NCBI GenBank assembly: GCA_019247495.1
Contig: JAFAOU010000164.1
Coordinates: forward strand, 1 to 57,212
DNA: 57,212 bases
DNA from: Acidobacteriota bacterium
GTDB lineage: Bacteria; Acidobacteriota; Thermoanaerobaculia; Gp7-AA8
Direction of reading: 5' to 3'
Shown here: positions 25,478 to 34,340 of the stretch, one piece after another
Numbering within the stretch: the stretch's first letter is position 1
How the letters are laid out: the number at the start of each line of letters is the position of its first letter
Notes under the pieces: model-generated
The model's database searches: none
What the model was told of the DNA's origin: nothing
The model's input: only the letters and a program-made list of their open reading frames with translations
Translations under genes and position numbers: made by a program

Positions 25478-26251
25478 CTAGATCGCCGCCAGTACGACCG
25501 TCATCGCGCCATAGCCAATCTCGCCGTAGCCGATCGTCTTTGCAGGCGGTACCGGCCGCGCGAGTGTCCATACCGCGCGTGTGAACAGGACGATCATGGC
25601 CACCACCGCGAGCTTCGTCGCACAAAGCGCGACGAGCAGAATTGCGATCGCGTGCAACGAAACCGCCGGCCACGACGCGGCGGACCGTCCGTGCGCACAC
25701 CGCAGGAGCGTGCGCACGAAGACGATGGACGGAATCGCACGCGCCGCGATGACGGCCGATAACGCGAGCGCCGGCACGATGCGCAGGCCGCCCGCGATCG
25801 CGATCGCAGCCGCGCTCGAGGTCATCGCCAACGCGCCGCCGAGCTCCGGCAGTAACGCGCGTCCGCGCTTGTGCGCGTCGTAGAAGATCTGCATGACGCC
25901 GAGCGGCACGACCAGTCCAATCGGAATGATCGCCACCCAGCCGCTGCGGATCACGGCCGTTGCAAGCGCACCACATGCAGCGAACGCGTACAAGAGCGCG
26001 AACGTCCAACACCAACGAGTGCGTGGATACGACCTGCCGCGCAACAAGTCCTGCAGTGCGAGCCGCAGCGGTTGCCGCGTCAGAAATCCGAACGCGAATG
26101 CGATCGCGATCAACGCACCGCCCCACGACGGACGCACGGCCAAACCGAGAGCGATCGGCTCGAGGAGGAATCCCCATCCGCCGTGTTCCGCAGGCAGCGC
26201 GATCGGCCTCAGCGAGACGCGAGGATCGATGATTGGGAGGGTCGTGGCCAT
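25478..26251 (-). CDS. YwiC-like family membrane protein
   Basis: The 257-residue protein begins with the family signature PAEHGGWGFLLEPIALGLAV near 20-40 and has about eight hydrophobic segments. The function of the YwiC-like family is not known; it resembles prenyltransferase-type membrane folds. The motif YDAHKRGRALLPE lies in a central loop. It is the first gene of this minus-strand run and lies 110 bp upstream of the KaiC-like gene. The ATG at 26251 is the natural start. Confidence 0.85.
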   Translation of the reverse strand: MATTLPIIDPRVSLRPIALPAEHGGWGFLLEPIALGLAVRPSWGGALIAIAFAFGFLTRQPLRLALQDLLRGRSYPRTRWCWTFALLYAFAACGALATAVIRSGWVAIIPIGLVVPLGVMQIFYDAHKRGRALLPELGGALAMTSSAAAIAIAGGLRIVPALALSAVIAARAIPSIVFVRTLLRCAHGRSAASWPAVSLHAIAILLVALCATKLAVVAMIVLFTRAVWTLARPVPPAKTIGYGEIGYGAMTVVLAAI

Positions 26252-26358
26252 GGGCTGCGACGGGTGTGCTTCGCCTCTCAGCGAAACAGAAGCGACCGCA
26301 TCTTAGCGTTTCGCGATTTCACAGCCCGCAGCAAACCAATGCCGTTGCCGATACGCCG

Positions 26359-28308
26359 TCAGTGTCTTACTGCCCGGTGTTTCGGCGGCGGAGGAGCTCC
26401 TATCGAGACTGTCGCCGTGGCGGTTGCCGTCCCCGCGATATTCGTCGCCGTGAGGTGGTAGATGGTGGTCGCCTGCGTGGGCGACACGCCCCGGGTTCCT
26501 GTCGCGAAGACGGTGCCGATGCCCTGATCGATCGTCACGAAATCGACGCCGGTCACGGACCATGAGAGCGTGCTCGATCCTCCGGTGGAAATCACGGTCG
26601 GACTTGCCGTGAACGTAATCACCGGCGCCACGACAATCGTCACCATCGCGGCGGCGGTCGACGTGCCCCCCGGGCCGGTCGCGGTGAGCGTGTACGTCGT
26701 GGTCTGCGACGGCGAGACGCTCATGGAGCCGCTGGCCGCCTGCGCGCCGATGCCGTTGTCGATCGAGACGGAGGTGGCGTTCGTGACCAGCCATGTCAGC
26801 GTCGACGAGGAGCCGTTGACGATTGAGGCCGGCGAGGCGACAAAGGTGATGCTCGGCCGGTTGCTGACGGTGACGGTGGCCTGGCTGGTCAGCGTGCCGC
26901 CCGGGCCGGTCGCGGTCAGCGTGTAGGTAGTGGTCGCAACCGGGTGAACGGTGACCGCACCCGAGAGCGCCTGCGCTCCGACGCCGTTGTCGATCGACAC
27001 GGAGGTCGCGTTGCTCGTGTTCCAAACCAGCGACGACCCCTGACCCGCGGCAATGTTGGAGGGCGTTGCCGAGAAGGAGATCGTCGGCGCGGGCTGAGCG
27101 ACCGTGACGGTTGCCGTCTTCGTGATCGTGCCTCCGGGCCCGGTCGCCGTCAGCGTGTAGGTCGTGGTCGAAGTCGGACTGACGCTCGCAGTGCCCGATG
27201 CGGGCTTGCTTCCGACACCGTTGTCGATCGAGATCGACGTCGCGTTGGTGCTGGACCACGTCAGCGTCGACGATTGACCGGCATTGATCGAAGTCGGTGA
27301 GGCCGAGAAGGTCGCGGTAGGCGCCGGCTGCGTGACCGTGACCGTGGCGGTCTTCGTGATCGTGCCGCCGGGTCCGCTAGCGGTGAGCGTGTATGTCGTG
27401 GTCGAGGCCGGACTGACGCTTGTGGATCCATTGAGCGCCTGACTGCCGACGCCGTTGTCGATCGACAGCGAAGTGGCGTTGGCGCTCGTCCAGGTGAGCG
27501 TGGACGACTGGCCGGCTGTGATCGAGGTTGGTGCCGCGGAGAAGGTTGCCGTGGGTGCGGGCGAGCCACCGACGGTCACGGTCACCTGCGCTGTCGGCGG
27601 CGATGCGTTGGCGGTCGTGAACGCGCTCAACGTGTAGGTCGTGGTGCTGGCCGGACTGACGTTGGCAGAACCATTCGCAGGCTTCGAACCGACACCGTTG
27701 TCGATGCTGACGCTGGTGACGGAGCCGCCGCCGGTGGTCCAGGAAAGCGTCGACGGCGATCCGGACGGCACGGTGGTCGGACTGGCGGTGAACGACGTGA
27801 CGCAGCCGTTGCCGATGTCGAACTTCAACGAGAAGTTGCCGAAATCGCGCTCCGTCCACGTGCCGCTGACGTTCTCTTCGAGTACCAGCGCGACGTTGTA
27901 GCAGCCAGTGGGAGGTATCGTGATCGGGACGCCCGTATTGCCGCCATTCACCGGCGAGATCGACGAGCCGCCTGCCAGCGACGGCGTGATGTCATACGTC
28001 GCCATGATGTATCCCGCGGAGGGATATGGCGTCGGCGTGAACCACAACGCGAAACGCAACGGCCCGCTGGCGGCGCCATTCGGATTCGTGACGTTGTCAG
28101 CCTTCAGCACAGCCTGTCCGCCGCCGAGCGCGTAGCTGAAACTGCCGCTGAAGAAGATGCCGGCCGCCTCGGTGTGCACAAACTTCGATCCGACGATCGT
28201 TCCGCGGGAAGAGGCCCGCGGCCGGAGGGTTGTTGCAAATGAGGGAAACGCGAGAAGCGTGGATAGAGATAGGACAACCAGCACAACGCCGCGACGTGCG
28301 TAGGACAT
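26359..28308 (-). CDS. Secreted protein with tandem Ig-like repeats
   Basis: The 649-residue protein has a signal peptide (about 1-26, ending PSFATT), a unique N-terminal domain of about 150 residues, then about six to seven repeats of 75-80 residues. Each repeat has the same plan: FSASPTSI, STLTWSSTNATSISIDNG, a Ser-rich turn, TTYTLTATGPGG and ATVTV. These are Ig/Big-type beta sandwiches used as stalks in secreted or surface proteins. The C-terminus (PPPKHRAVRH) carries no anchor. CAGGAGAGAG precedes the start. The repeats are similar at the DNA level, which favours copy-number change. Confidence 0.88.
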   Translation of the reverse strand: MSYARRGVVLVVLSLSTLLAFPSFATTLRPRASSRGTIVGSKFVHTEAAGIFFSGSFSYALGGGQAVLKADNVTNPNGAASGPLRFALWFTPTPYPSAGYIMATYDITPSLAGGSSISPVNGGNTGVPITIPPTGCYNVALVLEENVSGTWTERDFGNFSLKFDIGNGCVTSFTASPTTVPSGSPSTLSWTTGGGSVTSVSIDNGVGSKPANGSANVSPASTTTYTLSAFTTANASPPTAQVTVTVGGSPAPTATFSAAPTSITAGQSSTLTWTSANATSLSIDNGVGSQALNGSTSVSPASTTTYTLTASGPGGTITKTATVTVTQPAPTATFSASPTSINAGQSSTLTWSSTNATSISIDNGVGSKPASGTASVSPTSTTTYTLTATGPGGTITKTATVTVAQPAPTISFSATPSNIAAGQGSSLVWNTSNATSVSIDNGVGAQALSGAVTVHPVATTTYTLTATGPGGTLTSQATVTVSNRPSITFVASPASIVNGSSSTLTWLVTNATSVSIDNGIGAQAASGSMSVSPSQTTTYTLTATGPGGTSTAAAMVTIVVAPVITFTASPTVISTGGSSTLSWSVTGVDFVTIDQGIGTVFATGTRGVSPTQATTIYHLTATNIAGTATATATVSIGAPPPPKHRAVRH

Positions 28309-28441
28309 ATTTCTCTCTCCTGTTCTGTGACCTTGCCGGGTCGGGCAAACGAGGTGTCTGCCTTGCAGGAGTCAAGACGGACCGTGGCCGCGGTTTCCCA
28401 AAAGATGCGTTTCTACGCGCTACAATCCCTCCCCTTTCGCG

Positions 28442-30388
28442 ATGAGCAAGTTCTACATCACCACCGCCATTCACTACGTCAACGACGATCCGCACATCGG
28501 ACACATGTACGAGAACGTCGTCGCCGACGTCATCGCGCGGCATCGCCGGCGGATGGGTGACGACGTCTGGTTCCTGACCGGCGCCGACGAGCATGGCCAG
28601 AAAATCGAGCGCGCCGCGGCGAAGGAAGGAATCCTGCCGATCGAGCTGGCCGACCGCGTCGTGGCCAAGCATCACGAGATGTGGCGCAAGCTCGATATCA
28701 GTCACGACGATTTCATCCGCACCACCGAACAGCGCCACCGCCTCGGCGTGTACGAGCTGATCCGCCTCATTCAGGAGCGGATGCCGGACAACATCTACCT
28801 CGGCGAGCACGCCGGCTGGTATTGCCAGAGTGAGGAAACGTTCATCCCCGACAACCAGGTCCGCGACGGCAAAGACGAAAGCGGACATCCCGTCGAGATG
28901 ACCGCGGAGCGCAATTTCTTTTTCAAACTCTCGCGCTTCACCGAGCCGCTGCTCGAGCACTACCGCAAGAATCCGAACTTCGTCTATCCGCCGACCCGCA
29001 TGAACGAGATCGTTTCGTTCGTCGAGCAGGGCCTCAAGGATCTGTCGATTTCACGCACCGCCATCACGTGGGGCATTCCGTTCCCAGGCTACCCCGATCA
29101 CGTCATCTACGTCTGGATGGACGCGCTGACGAACTACATCTCGGCCCTCGGCTTCGGCAGCGCGGAGCACGCCCGCTTCGATCACGACTGGCCCGCCGAC
29201 ATTCACCTGGTCGGCAAGGACATCACCCGGTTCCACGCCGTCTACTGGCCCGCGTTCCTGCTGGCCGCGGGACTGCCGTTGCCGAAGCAGGTCGTAGGCC
29301 ACGGCTGGTGGCTTCGCGACAATCAGAAGATCTCAAAATCGCTCGGCAACGTGGTGCGGCCGTACAACATCATCGACGAATTCGGCGCCGATCCGCTGCG
29401 CTACTTTCTTCTGCGCGAGATGGTCTTCGGCCAGGATCAGAACTATTCGGACGAGGCCTTCCTCGCTCGGTACAACGCCGATCTCGCCAATGACCTCGGC
29501 AACACGCTTTCCCGCTCCACGAAGATGACCGATACGTACTTCGGCGGAAAGACGCCGCCGGTGTCGTGTCCCGCGAACGAGTTGCTGCGCATGTCCGAGC
29601 AGGTCGTACCCGAATATTTGAAAGCGATGGACGAACTCGCCTTCGGACGCGCGCTCGACGCCGCATGGAAGCTGCTCGTGTCGGTGAACAGCTACATCGT
29701 CAATCGCGAACCCTGGAAGAAGTTCAAGGAAACCGGCGCCGACGAATCGCTCTCGCGCATCCTCTGGAACACGCTCGAAGCGCAGCGCATCGTCTGGGTG
29801 ATGATGGCCCCCTTCATGCCCGCCACCACGCGCGAAGCGCTCACCCGCCTCGGCGCCGATCCCAATTTCATCAGTCGCGACGCGCTGCAATGGGGCAGCC
29901 TCCCCACCGGCGCGCCCATCCGCGCCACCGACGCGATCTTTCCGCGCATCGATGCCGCCGCGTACATCCAAGGAGGAGCAATGGAAGAGAAAACCGAAAC
30001 GCCGGAAGCGCCCGCAAACGCCGGCCCGCCGATCGAGACCACTCAGGCCGCGCCGCCGGACATCGCGAAAGTCACCATCGATCAATTCTTCGAGATCGAC
30101 CTGCGCGTCGCCGAAGTCCGCGCCGCTGAACGCGTCCCGAAATCGAAAAAGCTGATGAAGATGACCGTCTTCACCGGCGACGAAGAGCGCACCATCGTGG
30201 CCGGCATCGCTACGAAGTACACGCCGGAGGAGCTGGTCGGACGCAAAATCGTCATCGTGGCAAACCTCCAACCCGCCAAACTGATGGGCATCGAATCCAA
30301 CGGCATGATCCTCGCCGCCTCCCTCGACGGCGAACCGTCACTACTCAGCGTCGACGCCGGAGTCCCCGCGGGGACAAAGGTTAAGTAA
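28442..30388 (+). CDS. metG: Methionyl-tRNA synthetase with C-terminal tRNA-binding domain
   Basis: The 648-residue enzyme charges tRNA-Met. HIGH motif: DPHIGHMYENV near 20; KMSKS motif: NQKISKSLGNVV near 298. The zinc knuckle region (GWYCQSEETFI) has a single Cys and is of the type without zinc. The C-terminal 110 residues form a tRNA-binding domain (EIDLRVAEVRAAERV, IVANLQPAKLMGIESNGMIL). Between catalytic and binding parts lies a Pro/Ala linker with an internal ATG and strong ribosome site. A TACAAT at 28421-28426 could be a -10 box 16 bases before the start. Confidence 0.97.
   Translation: MSKFYITTAIHYVNDDPHIGHMYENVVADVIARHRRRMGDDVWFLTGADEHGQKIERAAAKEGILPIELADRVVAKHHEMWRKLDISHDDFIRTTEQRHRLGVYELIRLIQERMPDNIYLGEHAGWYCQSEETFIPDNQVRDGKDESGHPVEMTAERNFFFKLSRFTEPLLEHYRKNPNFVYPPTRMNEIVSFVEQGLKDLSISRTAITWGIPFPGYPDHVIYVWMDALTNYISALGFGSAEHARFDHDWPADIHLVGKDITRFHAVYWPAFLLAAGLPLPKQVVGHGWWLRDNQKISKSLGNVVRPYNIIDEFGADPLRYFLLREMVFGQDQNYSDEAFLARYNADLANDLGNTLSRSTKMTDTYFGGKTPPVSCPANELLRMSEQVVPEYLKAMDELAFGRALDAAWKLLVSVNSYIVNREPWKKFKETGADESLSRILWNTLEAQRIVWVMMAPFMPATTREALTRLGADPNFISRDALQWGSLPTGAPIRATDAIFPRIDAAAYIQGGAMEEKTETPEAPANAGPPIETTQAAPPDIAKVTIDQFFEIDLRVAEVRAAERVPKSKKLMKMTVFTGDEERTIVAGIATKYTPEELVGRKIVIVANLQPAKLMGIESNGMILAASLDGEPSLLSVDAGVPAGTKVK
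29971..29983 (+). promoter_or_regulatory. Internal ribosome site and ATG within metG
   Basis: AGGAGGAGCA is followed at once by an in-frame ATG at 29981. Starting here would give a 135-residue protein made of the linker and the tRNA-binding domain alone, similar in plan to free CsaA/Arc1p-type domains. The surrounding codons need only encode a linker, so selection for the site is plausible. It is unproven. Confidence 0.5.
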
Positions 30389-30547
30389 GCCGTCCTGATT
30401 TCAAACACTACTCCGAAATCCGAACGCGCGCGTGAGCCACAGAACACCCAGTTTTCTTTGTAAATCAATGAGTTAGGCGAGCTGCACCCCATGGCAGCGC
30501 CCTTGGACTAATGGCACCCCGAGTCCATGAGCGAAAGGGGTAGCAAT

Positions 30548-30982
30548 ATGAGCCTTGCGGAGATTGCAGTTCCTCGGGTGCCGTATCTCGAAGTGACGAC
30601 GGCACTGCCGGCAGTGCTGGTTGTTGAGGACGAGCGGAAACTGCGCTGGTCGCTCATCGAACAGTTCCGGGCGATGGGGATTGAAGCGCTGACGGCCAGC
30701 AGCGGATATGAGGCCATCCGAGTCGCCGGGGAGAGCCGGCCGGACCTCATCCTGCTCGACGGCCTGCTGCCGGAGATGCACGGATTCGAGATCGCGCGGT
30801 TCATCCGCCGCATCGACGTCGAGTACCGGCCGCACATCGCCATCATGACGGCGATCTACAAACACACGCGCTACCAGAACGAAGCCCGGCTGAAGTACGG
30901 GATCGATGACTACCTCATCAAACCCGTACTCCCTCAGTCGCTGGCGGGACTGGTGCGGCGCGTTCAGGCGGCGGCACGATGA
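30548..30982 (+). CDS. Single-domain response regulator
   Basis: The 144-residue protein is a receiver with a 20-residue leader: VLVVEDERK, phosphoacceptor Asp in LILLDGLLPEMHG, Thr in IMTAIY and Lys in YLIKPVLP. The output domain is absent. GAAAGGGG lies 8 bases before the ATG at 30548; an upstream ATG at 30527 adds seven residues. It heads a three-gene receiver operon and overlaps the next gene by 4 bp (ATGA). A TGGCAG-N5-TTGG sequence at 30492-30506 weakly resembles a sigma-54 promoter. Confidence 0.88.
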   Translation: MSLAEIAVPRVPYLEVTTALPAVLVVEDERKLRWSLIEQFRAMGIEALTASSGYEAIRVAGESRPDLILLDGLLPEMHGFEIARFIRRIDVEYRPHIAIMTAIYKHTRYQNEARLKYGIDDYLIKPVLPQSLAGLVRRVQAAAR

Positions 30983-31440
30983 GCGCCGGCCCGACACCGC
31001 GCGGCCGCGTTCTCTTCGTCGACGATGAGCCTGATCTGCTCGCAGGAATGAAGGCTCTGCTCGAGCTCGAAGGAATAGACGTGATCCTGCACGACTCGAT
31101 GATCACGCTCCCGCTGATTCTCCGCGAGGCCGATCCCGACGTCGTCCTGCTCGACATCAGCCTTCCTGCACTCTCCGGTACGGCGGCCATGCGCAACGGC
31201 CTGCGCAAAATGTTGCGGACGGACGGAGCGCTCCTGCTGTTCTCCGGGCGCTCGCTGAACGAGCTGTCGCCGATCGCGCACGAGCTGGGTGCCGACGGCT
31301 TCATCAGCAAATCAGAGAACGCGATGGAAATCGTCAGACGAATTCAAACCTGGATCGACCGGCGCCGGCTGAAACGCGCCAACGACAGACGCGAGGGAGC
31401 CAATGGCACGAACCACACCGCACTTGCTACTGCTCGCTGA
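30979..31440 (+). CDS. Single-domain response regulator
   Basis: The 153-residue protein is a receiver: VLFVDDEPD near 11-19, phosphoacceptor Asp in VVLLDISLPALSG near 57, Ser in LLFSGRS and Lys in FISKSEN. It begins at the ATGA overlap with the previous receiver. Its last 40 bases overlap the next gene in another frame, so all three genes are tightly coupled. The C-terminal 25 residues are basic and Thr/Asn-rich. Confidence 0.85.
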   Translation: MSAGPTPRGRVLFVDDEPDLLAGMKALLELEGIDVILHDSMITLPLILREADPDVVLLDISLPALSGTAAMRNGLRKMLRTDGALLLFSGRSLNELSPIAHELGADGFISKSENAMEIVRRIQTWIDRRRLKRANDRREGANGTNHTALATAR

Positions 31441-31756
31441 CCGCGAGGCGCCGCGAACGGCGACATTACTGCGCGCCGCCGGCTACGCCGTCAGCGCGAT
31501 CAACCACCCCGCAATGGTGGAACCGCTCGATGACGGCGTCGTCGTCGAACTGCCGGCGCTGGCGGCGATCAGCATCGTCCGGCGGATCGAAGCTCGCAGG
31601 GGCGATGTGCCGATTGTCGTCATCGCAGCCGAGGCCGAATCGTTGAAACGCGCGCTGCCTTCGGTCCGGGTGATCAGGCCGGATGACATCGACGACGATC
31701 TCGTTTCGACGATGGATCTCGCTCTGGCTGGGCAGCAACTGAGGCGCACCGGATAA
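31403..31756 (+). CDS. Degenerate receiver-like protein
   Basis: The 117-residue protein follows the receiver plan (LLLLADREAPRTATLLRAAGY, IVVIAAEAES, a final helix) but the phosphoacceptor position reads VVVELPALAAIS with no Asp, and the C-terminal Lys is missing. It is probably a pseudo-receiver that acts by binding. It overlaps the previous gene by 38 bp. Its stop lies against an A-tract that serves as the T-tract of a minus-strand terminator. I could not assign a family by motif. Confidence 0.65.
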   Translation: MARTTPHLLLLADREAPRTATLLRAAGYAVSAINHPAMVEPLDDGVVVELPALAAISIVRRIEARRGDVPIVVIAAEAESLKRALPSVRVIRPDDIDDDLVSTMDLALAGQQLRRTG

Positions 31757-31790
31757 AAAAAATGCCCGTTGCGCGGCCGTCGCAACGGGC
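31755..31790 (-). terminator. Intrinsic terminator of the deoC/ALDH operon
   Basis: GCCCGTTGCG at 31764-31773 pairs with CGCAACGGGC at 31781-31790: a 10-bp stem with a 7-base loop. On the minus strand it is followed by eight T residues (31755-31762 reversed). It lies 111 bp past the stop of the short ALDH-like gene. A plus-strand transcript would lack the T tract. Confidence 0.85.
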
Positions 31791-31900
31791 TGGCGCGCTA
31801 GAGTGCGCCAACTGGGTCGCCGCAGTTTTCGGATCAGCGACGGCGACCAACTTACAGCCGCCGCGACGGAACGTCTCTACAGTTTTGGAAGGCTCAGCGG

Positions 31901-32767
31901 CTACATCCCGATCGGGTGCCACACCGTCTTCATTTCCTGAAAATCGAAGATGGCGTACGGCGATTGCGAGCGCGTGGCATCGTCCCAACCGATCTTGCCG
32001 GCGTTGAAGTGCACGACGCGTTTGACATTCTCGGCGGCGGTCTTCTGCACGGCGGAGATGGCAACGTCGGGAACGCCGGTCGTATCGATGGCGTTGACGT
32101 CCATGTGCGCCGCGAGCCACGGCACCAGCTCAGTCTTGAGGCCGGAGATGAGATTGACGACGCCTGCGGGCACATCGCTGGTCTCGAAGATCTCGCCGAG
32201 GGTGATGGCGGCGAGAGGGCGCGACTCCGACGTGATGGCGACGACGGTGTTTCCTCCGACGATCGCCGGTGCGATGCGGCTGACCAGACCGAGAAGAGAA
32301 GGTTCCTCAGGCGCGACCACGCCTACGACGCCGGTCGGCTCGGGGACGGTGAAGTTGTAATACGGACCGGCTACCGGATTGACCGAGCCGAAGACCTGCG
32401 GGTATTTGTCGCTCCAGCCCGCGTAGTAAACCCAGCGGTCTGTCAGCGCGGCCACTTCGCGGCGGGCCTCGGCGGCGGTTGAGCCCTGGCGTCGAAGTTC
32501 GTCGACGAGCTCCGCGGCGCGCGATTCACAGACCTCCGCGAGGCGATACAGAATCTGGCCGCGATTGAAGGCTGTTTTCCCGCTCCATCCGGAAAATGCT
32601 TTACGGGCTGCCTGCACGGCATTGCGCAGGTCTTTTCTCGATCCGCGGCAGGCGTTGGCGAGCAACTCTCCCCCTTTGCCTTTGACGGCATAGAAGCGGC
32701 CGGATTCCGTACGCGGGAACTCGCCGTTGATATAAAGCTTGTACGTCTTGCGAACGTTCAACCTCAT
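31901..32767 (-). CDS. Short aldehyde dehydrogenase-like protein lacking the catalytic half
   Basis: The 288-residue protein matches the N-terminal, NAD-binding part of aldehyde dehydrogenases: KTYKLYINGEFPRTESGR, the fold near GVVGVVAPEEPSLLGLVSRI, and NTVVAITSESRPLA. It then ends after AENVKRVVHFNAGKIGWDDA. The catalytic Cys region and the ELGGK motif are missing. The protein is not broken (clean frame, ATGA overlap with the full-length enzyme upstream), so it is likely a dedicated partner subunit. Full enzymes are about 490 residues long. Confidence 0.8.
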   Translation of the reverse strand: MRLNVRKTYKLYINGEFPRTESGRFYAVKGKGGELLANACRGSRKDLRNAVQAARKAFSGWSGKTAFNRGQILYRLAEVCESRAAELVDELRRQGSTAAEARREVAALTDRWVYYAGWSDKYPQVFGSVNPVAGPYYNFTVPEPTGVVGVVAPEEPSLLGLVSRIAPAIVGGNTVVAITSESRPLAAITLGEIFETSDVPAGVVNLISGLKTELVPWLAAHMDVNAIDTTGVPDVAISAVQKTAAENVKRVVHFNAGKIGWDDATRSQSPYAIFDFQEMKTVWHPIGM

Positions 32768-34260
32768 GTCAGCACCACGTACGGCGACAGCCCGTGCAAT
32801 CCACCTTCGCGGCCGAATCCGGATTCCTTGTAGCCGCCAAAAGGCGATGCTGGATCGAATTTGTTGTACGTGTTCGCCCAGATCACGCCGGCGCGAAGTT
32901 TCTGCGCCATTTTGAGAATGCGCGATCCTTTTTCGGTCCAGACGCCGGCTGATAATCCGTACGGCGTGTTGTTGGCCTTTTCTATGGCTTCTTCCGGCGT
33001 GCGGAACGTCAATACCGACAATACCGGCCCGAAAATCTCTTCCTGGGCGATGCGGCTCGACGCGGCGACGCCTGTGAAGAACGTCGGCCGGAACCAGAAA
33101 CCGCGGTCGGGTACGCTACACGACGACTGGAAAATCTCCGCTCCCTCCTCGGTGCCGCTTTCAACGAGCTCCTGAATTTTCTCCAGTTGCGCGCGCGAGT
33201 TGATCGCGCCGACGTCGGTGTTCTTATCGAGCGGATTGCCGACGCGCAGCGTGCCGATACGTTCCCGGAGCTTGCGCACCACCGGCTCAAGGATCGACTC
33301 CTGCAGAAAGAGCCGCGAGCCCGCGCAACAGACATGTCCCTGATTGAAGTAAATGCCGTTGATGATGCCTTCGACCGCTTGATCGATCGGAGCGTCTTCA
33401 AAGACGATGTTCGGCGCTTTGCCGCCCAATTCCAGCGTCAGCTTCTTATGTGTACCGGCCAGTGAGCGCTGAATCCGCTTGCCGACTTCCGTCGAGCCGG
33501 TGAATGCGATCTTGTCGACGCCGGCGTGATTGACCAGCGCCGCGCCGGTCGCGCCGGCGCCAGTGATGATATTGACGACGCCGGGCGGCAGATCGGCCTC
33601 TTGAATGATCTCGGCGAGCATCAGCGAGGTGATCGACGTCGTCTCGGCCGGCTTGAGCACCACAGTGTTTCCAGCCGCCAGCGCGGGCGCCAGTTTCCAG
33701 GCGGCCATCAGCAGCGGGAAGTTCCAGGGGATGATCTGGCCTGCGACACCGACCGGAGAGACAGTGCGGTTCGGAAAGGCATATTCGAGTTTGTCGGCCC
33801 AGCCCGCGTAATAAAAGAAATGGGCAGCCGCGAGCGGGATATCGACATCGCGCGATTCCTTGATCGGCTTGCCGCCGTTCATCGTTTCGGCAACGGCCAG
33901 GCCGCGCGACTTTTCCTGAATCAGCCGTGCGATGCGATAAATGTATTTAGCGCGTTCGGATGGCGCGATTTTCCGCCACGTTTTCTCATACGCGCGGCGC
34001 GCTTCTTTTACGGCGCGATCGACGTCTTCGGCGTCCGCTTCCGCCATTTCCGAAAGCGTCTCTTCGGTCGCCGGATTGATGGTCTCGAACCAGCGCTTCG
34101 AATGCGGTTCGACAAATTTGCCGCCGATGAAGAGGTTGTAGCGCGGCTGGATCTTTACGTGATCCGTTGCCTCCAGCGAGGGCGAATAATGCCACTCCGC
34201 CAGAGCGCTGGAGGCGGCGCCGGGGGTCAGACGGTCTCTTGTTTCAAGTTGTGAGGTCAT
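32764..34260 (-). CDS. NAD(P)-dependent aldehyde dehydrogenase
   Basis: The 498-residue enzyme has the full set of motifs: PWNFPLLMAAWKLAPAL near 170, the Gly motif FTGSTEVGKRIQ near 245, ELGGK with the general-base Glu near 268, and the catalytic Cys in GHVCCAGSR near 302. It oxidises an aldehyde to the acid; the substrate is unknown. Next to deoC, an aldehyde from deoxyribose 5-phosphate breakdown (acetaldehyde) is a reasonable candidate. The ATG at 34260 has GAGAG upstream. It overlaps the truncated ALDH gene by 4 bp. Confidence 0.93.
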   Translation of the reverse strand: MTSQLETRDRLTPGAASSALAEWHYSPSLEATDHVKIQPRYNLFIGGKFVEPHSKRWFETINPATEETLSEMAEADAEDVDRAVKEARRAYEKTWRKIAPSERAKYIYRIARLIQEKSRGLAVAETMNGGKPIKESRDVDIPLAAAHFFYYAGWADKLEYAFPNRTVSPVGVAGQIIPWNFPLLMAAWKLAPALAAGNTVVLKPAETTSITSLMLAEIIQEADLPPGVVNIITGAGATGAALVNHAGVDKIAFTGSTEVGKRIQRSLAGTHKKLTLELGGKAPNIVFEDAPIDQAVEGIINGIYFNQGHVCCAGSRLFLQESILEPVVRKLRERIGTLRVGNPLDKNTDVGAINSRAQLEKIQELVESGTEEGAEIFQSSCSVPDRGFWFRPTFFTGVAASSRIAQEEIFGPVLSVLTFRTPEEAIEKANNTPYGLSAGVWTEKGSRILKMAQKLRAGVIWANTYNKFDPASPFGGYKESGFGREGGLHGLSPYVVLT

Positions 34261-34282
34261 TCGTGATCTCTCGAACATTTTC

Positions 34283-34340
34283 ACCACAGAGGCATAGAGA
34301 ACACAGAGGATTTCCTCTGCGCCCTCGGTGTCTCTGTGGT
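34283..34340. repeat. Inverted repeat with ACCACAGAG ends
   Basis: ACCACAGAG at 34283-34291 pairs with CTCTGTGGT at 34332-34340, and ACAGAGGA with TCCTCTG inside. It lies between deoC and the ALDH gene and reads like the common bacterial intergenic type in which AACCACAGAGACACAGAG recurs. Its right end overlaps the deoC stop. Confidence 0.75.

Noticed and set aside
30492..30506. Sigma-54-like TGGCAG-N5-TTGG before the receiver operon
   Set aside because: Two mismatches at important positions and no sigma-54 activator with AAA+ domain in the window; kept only as a note.
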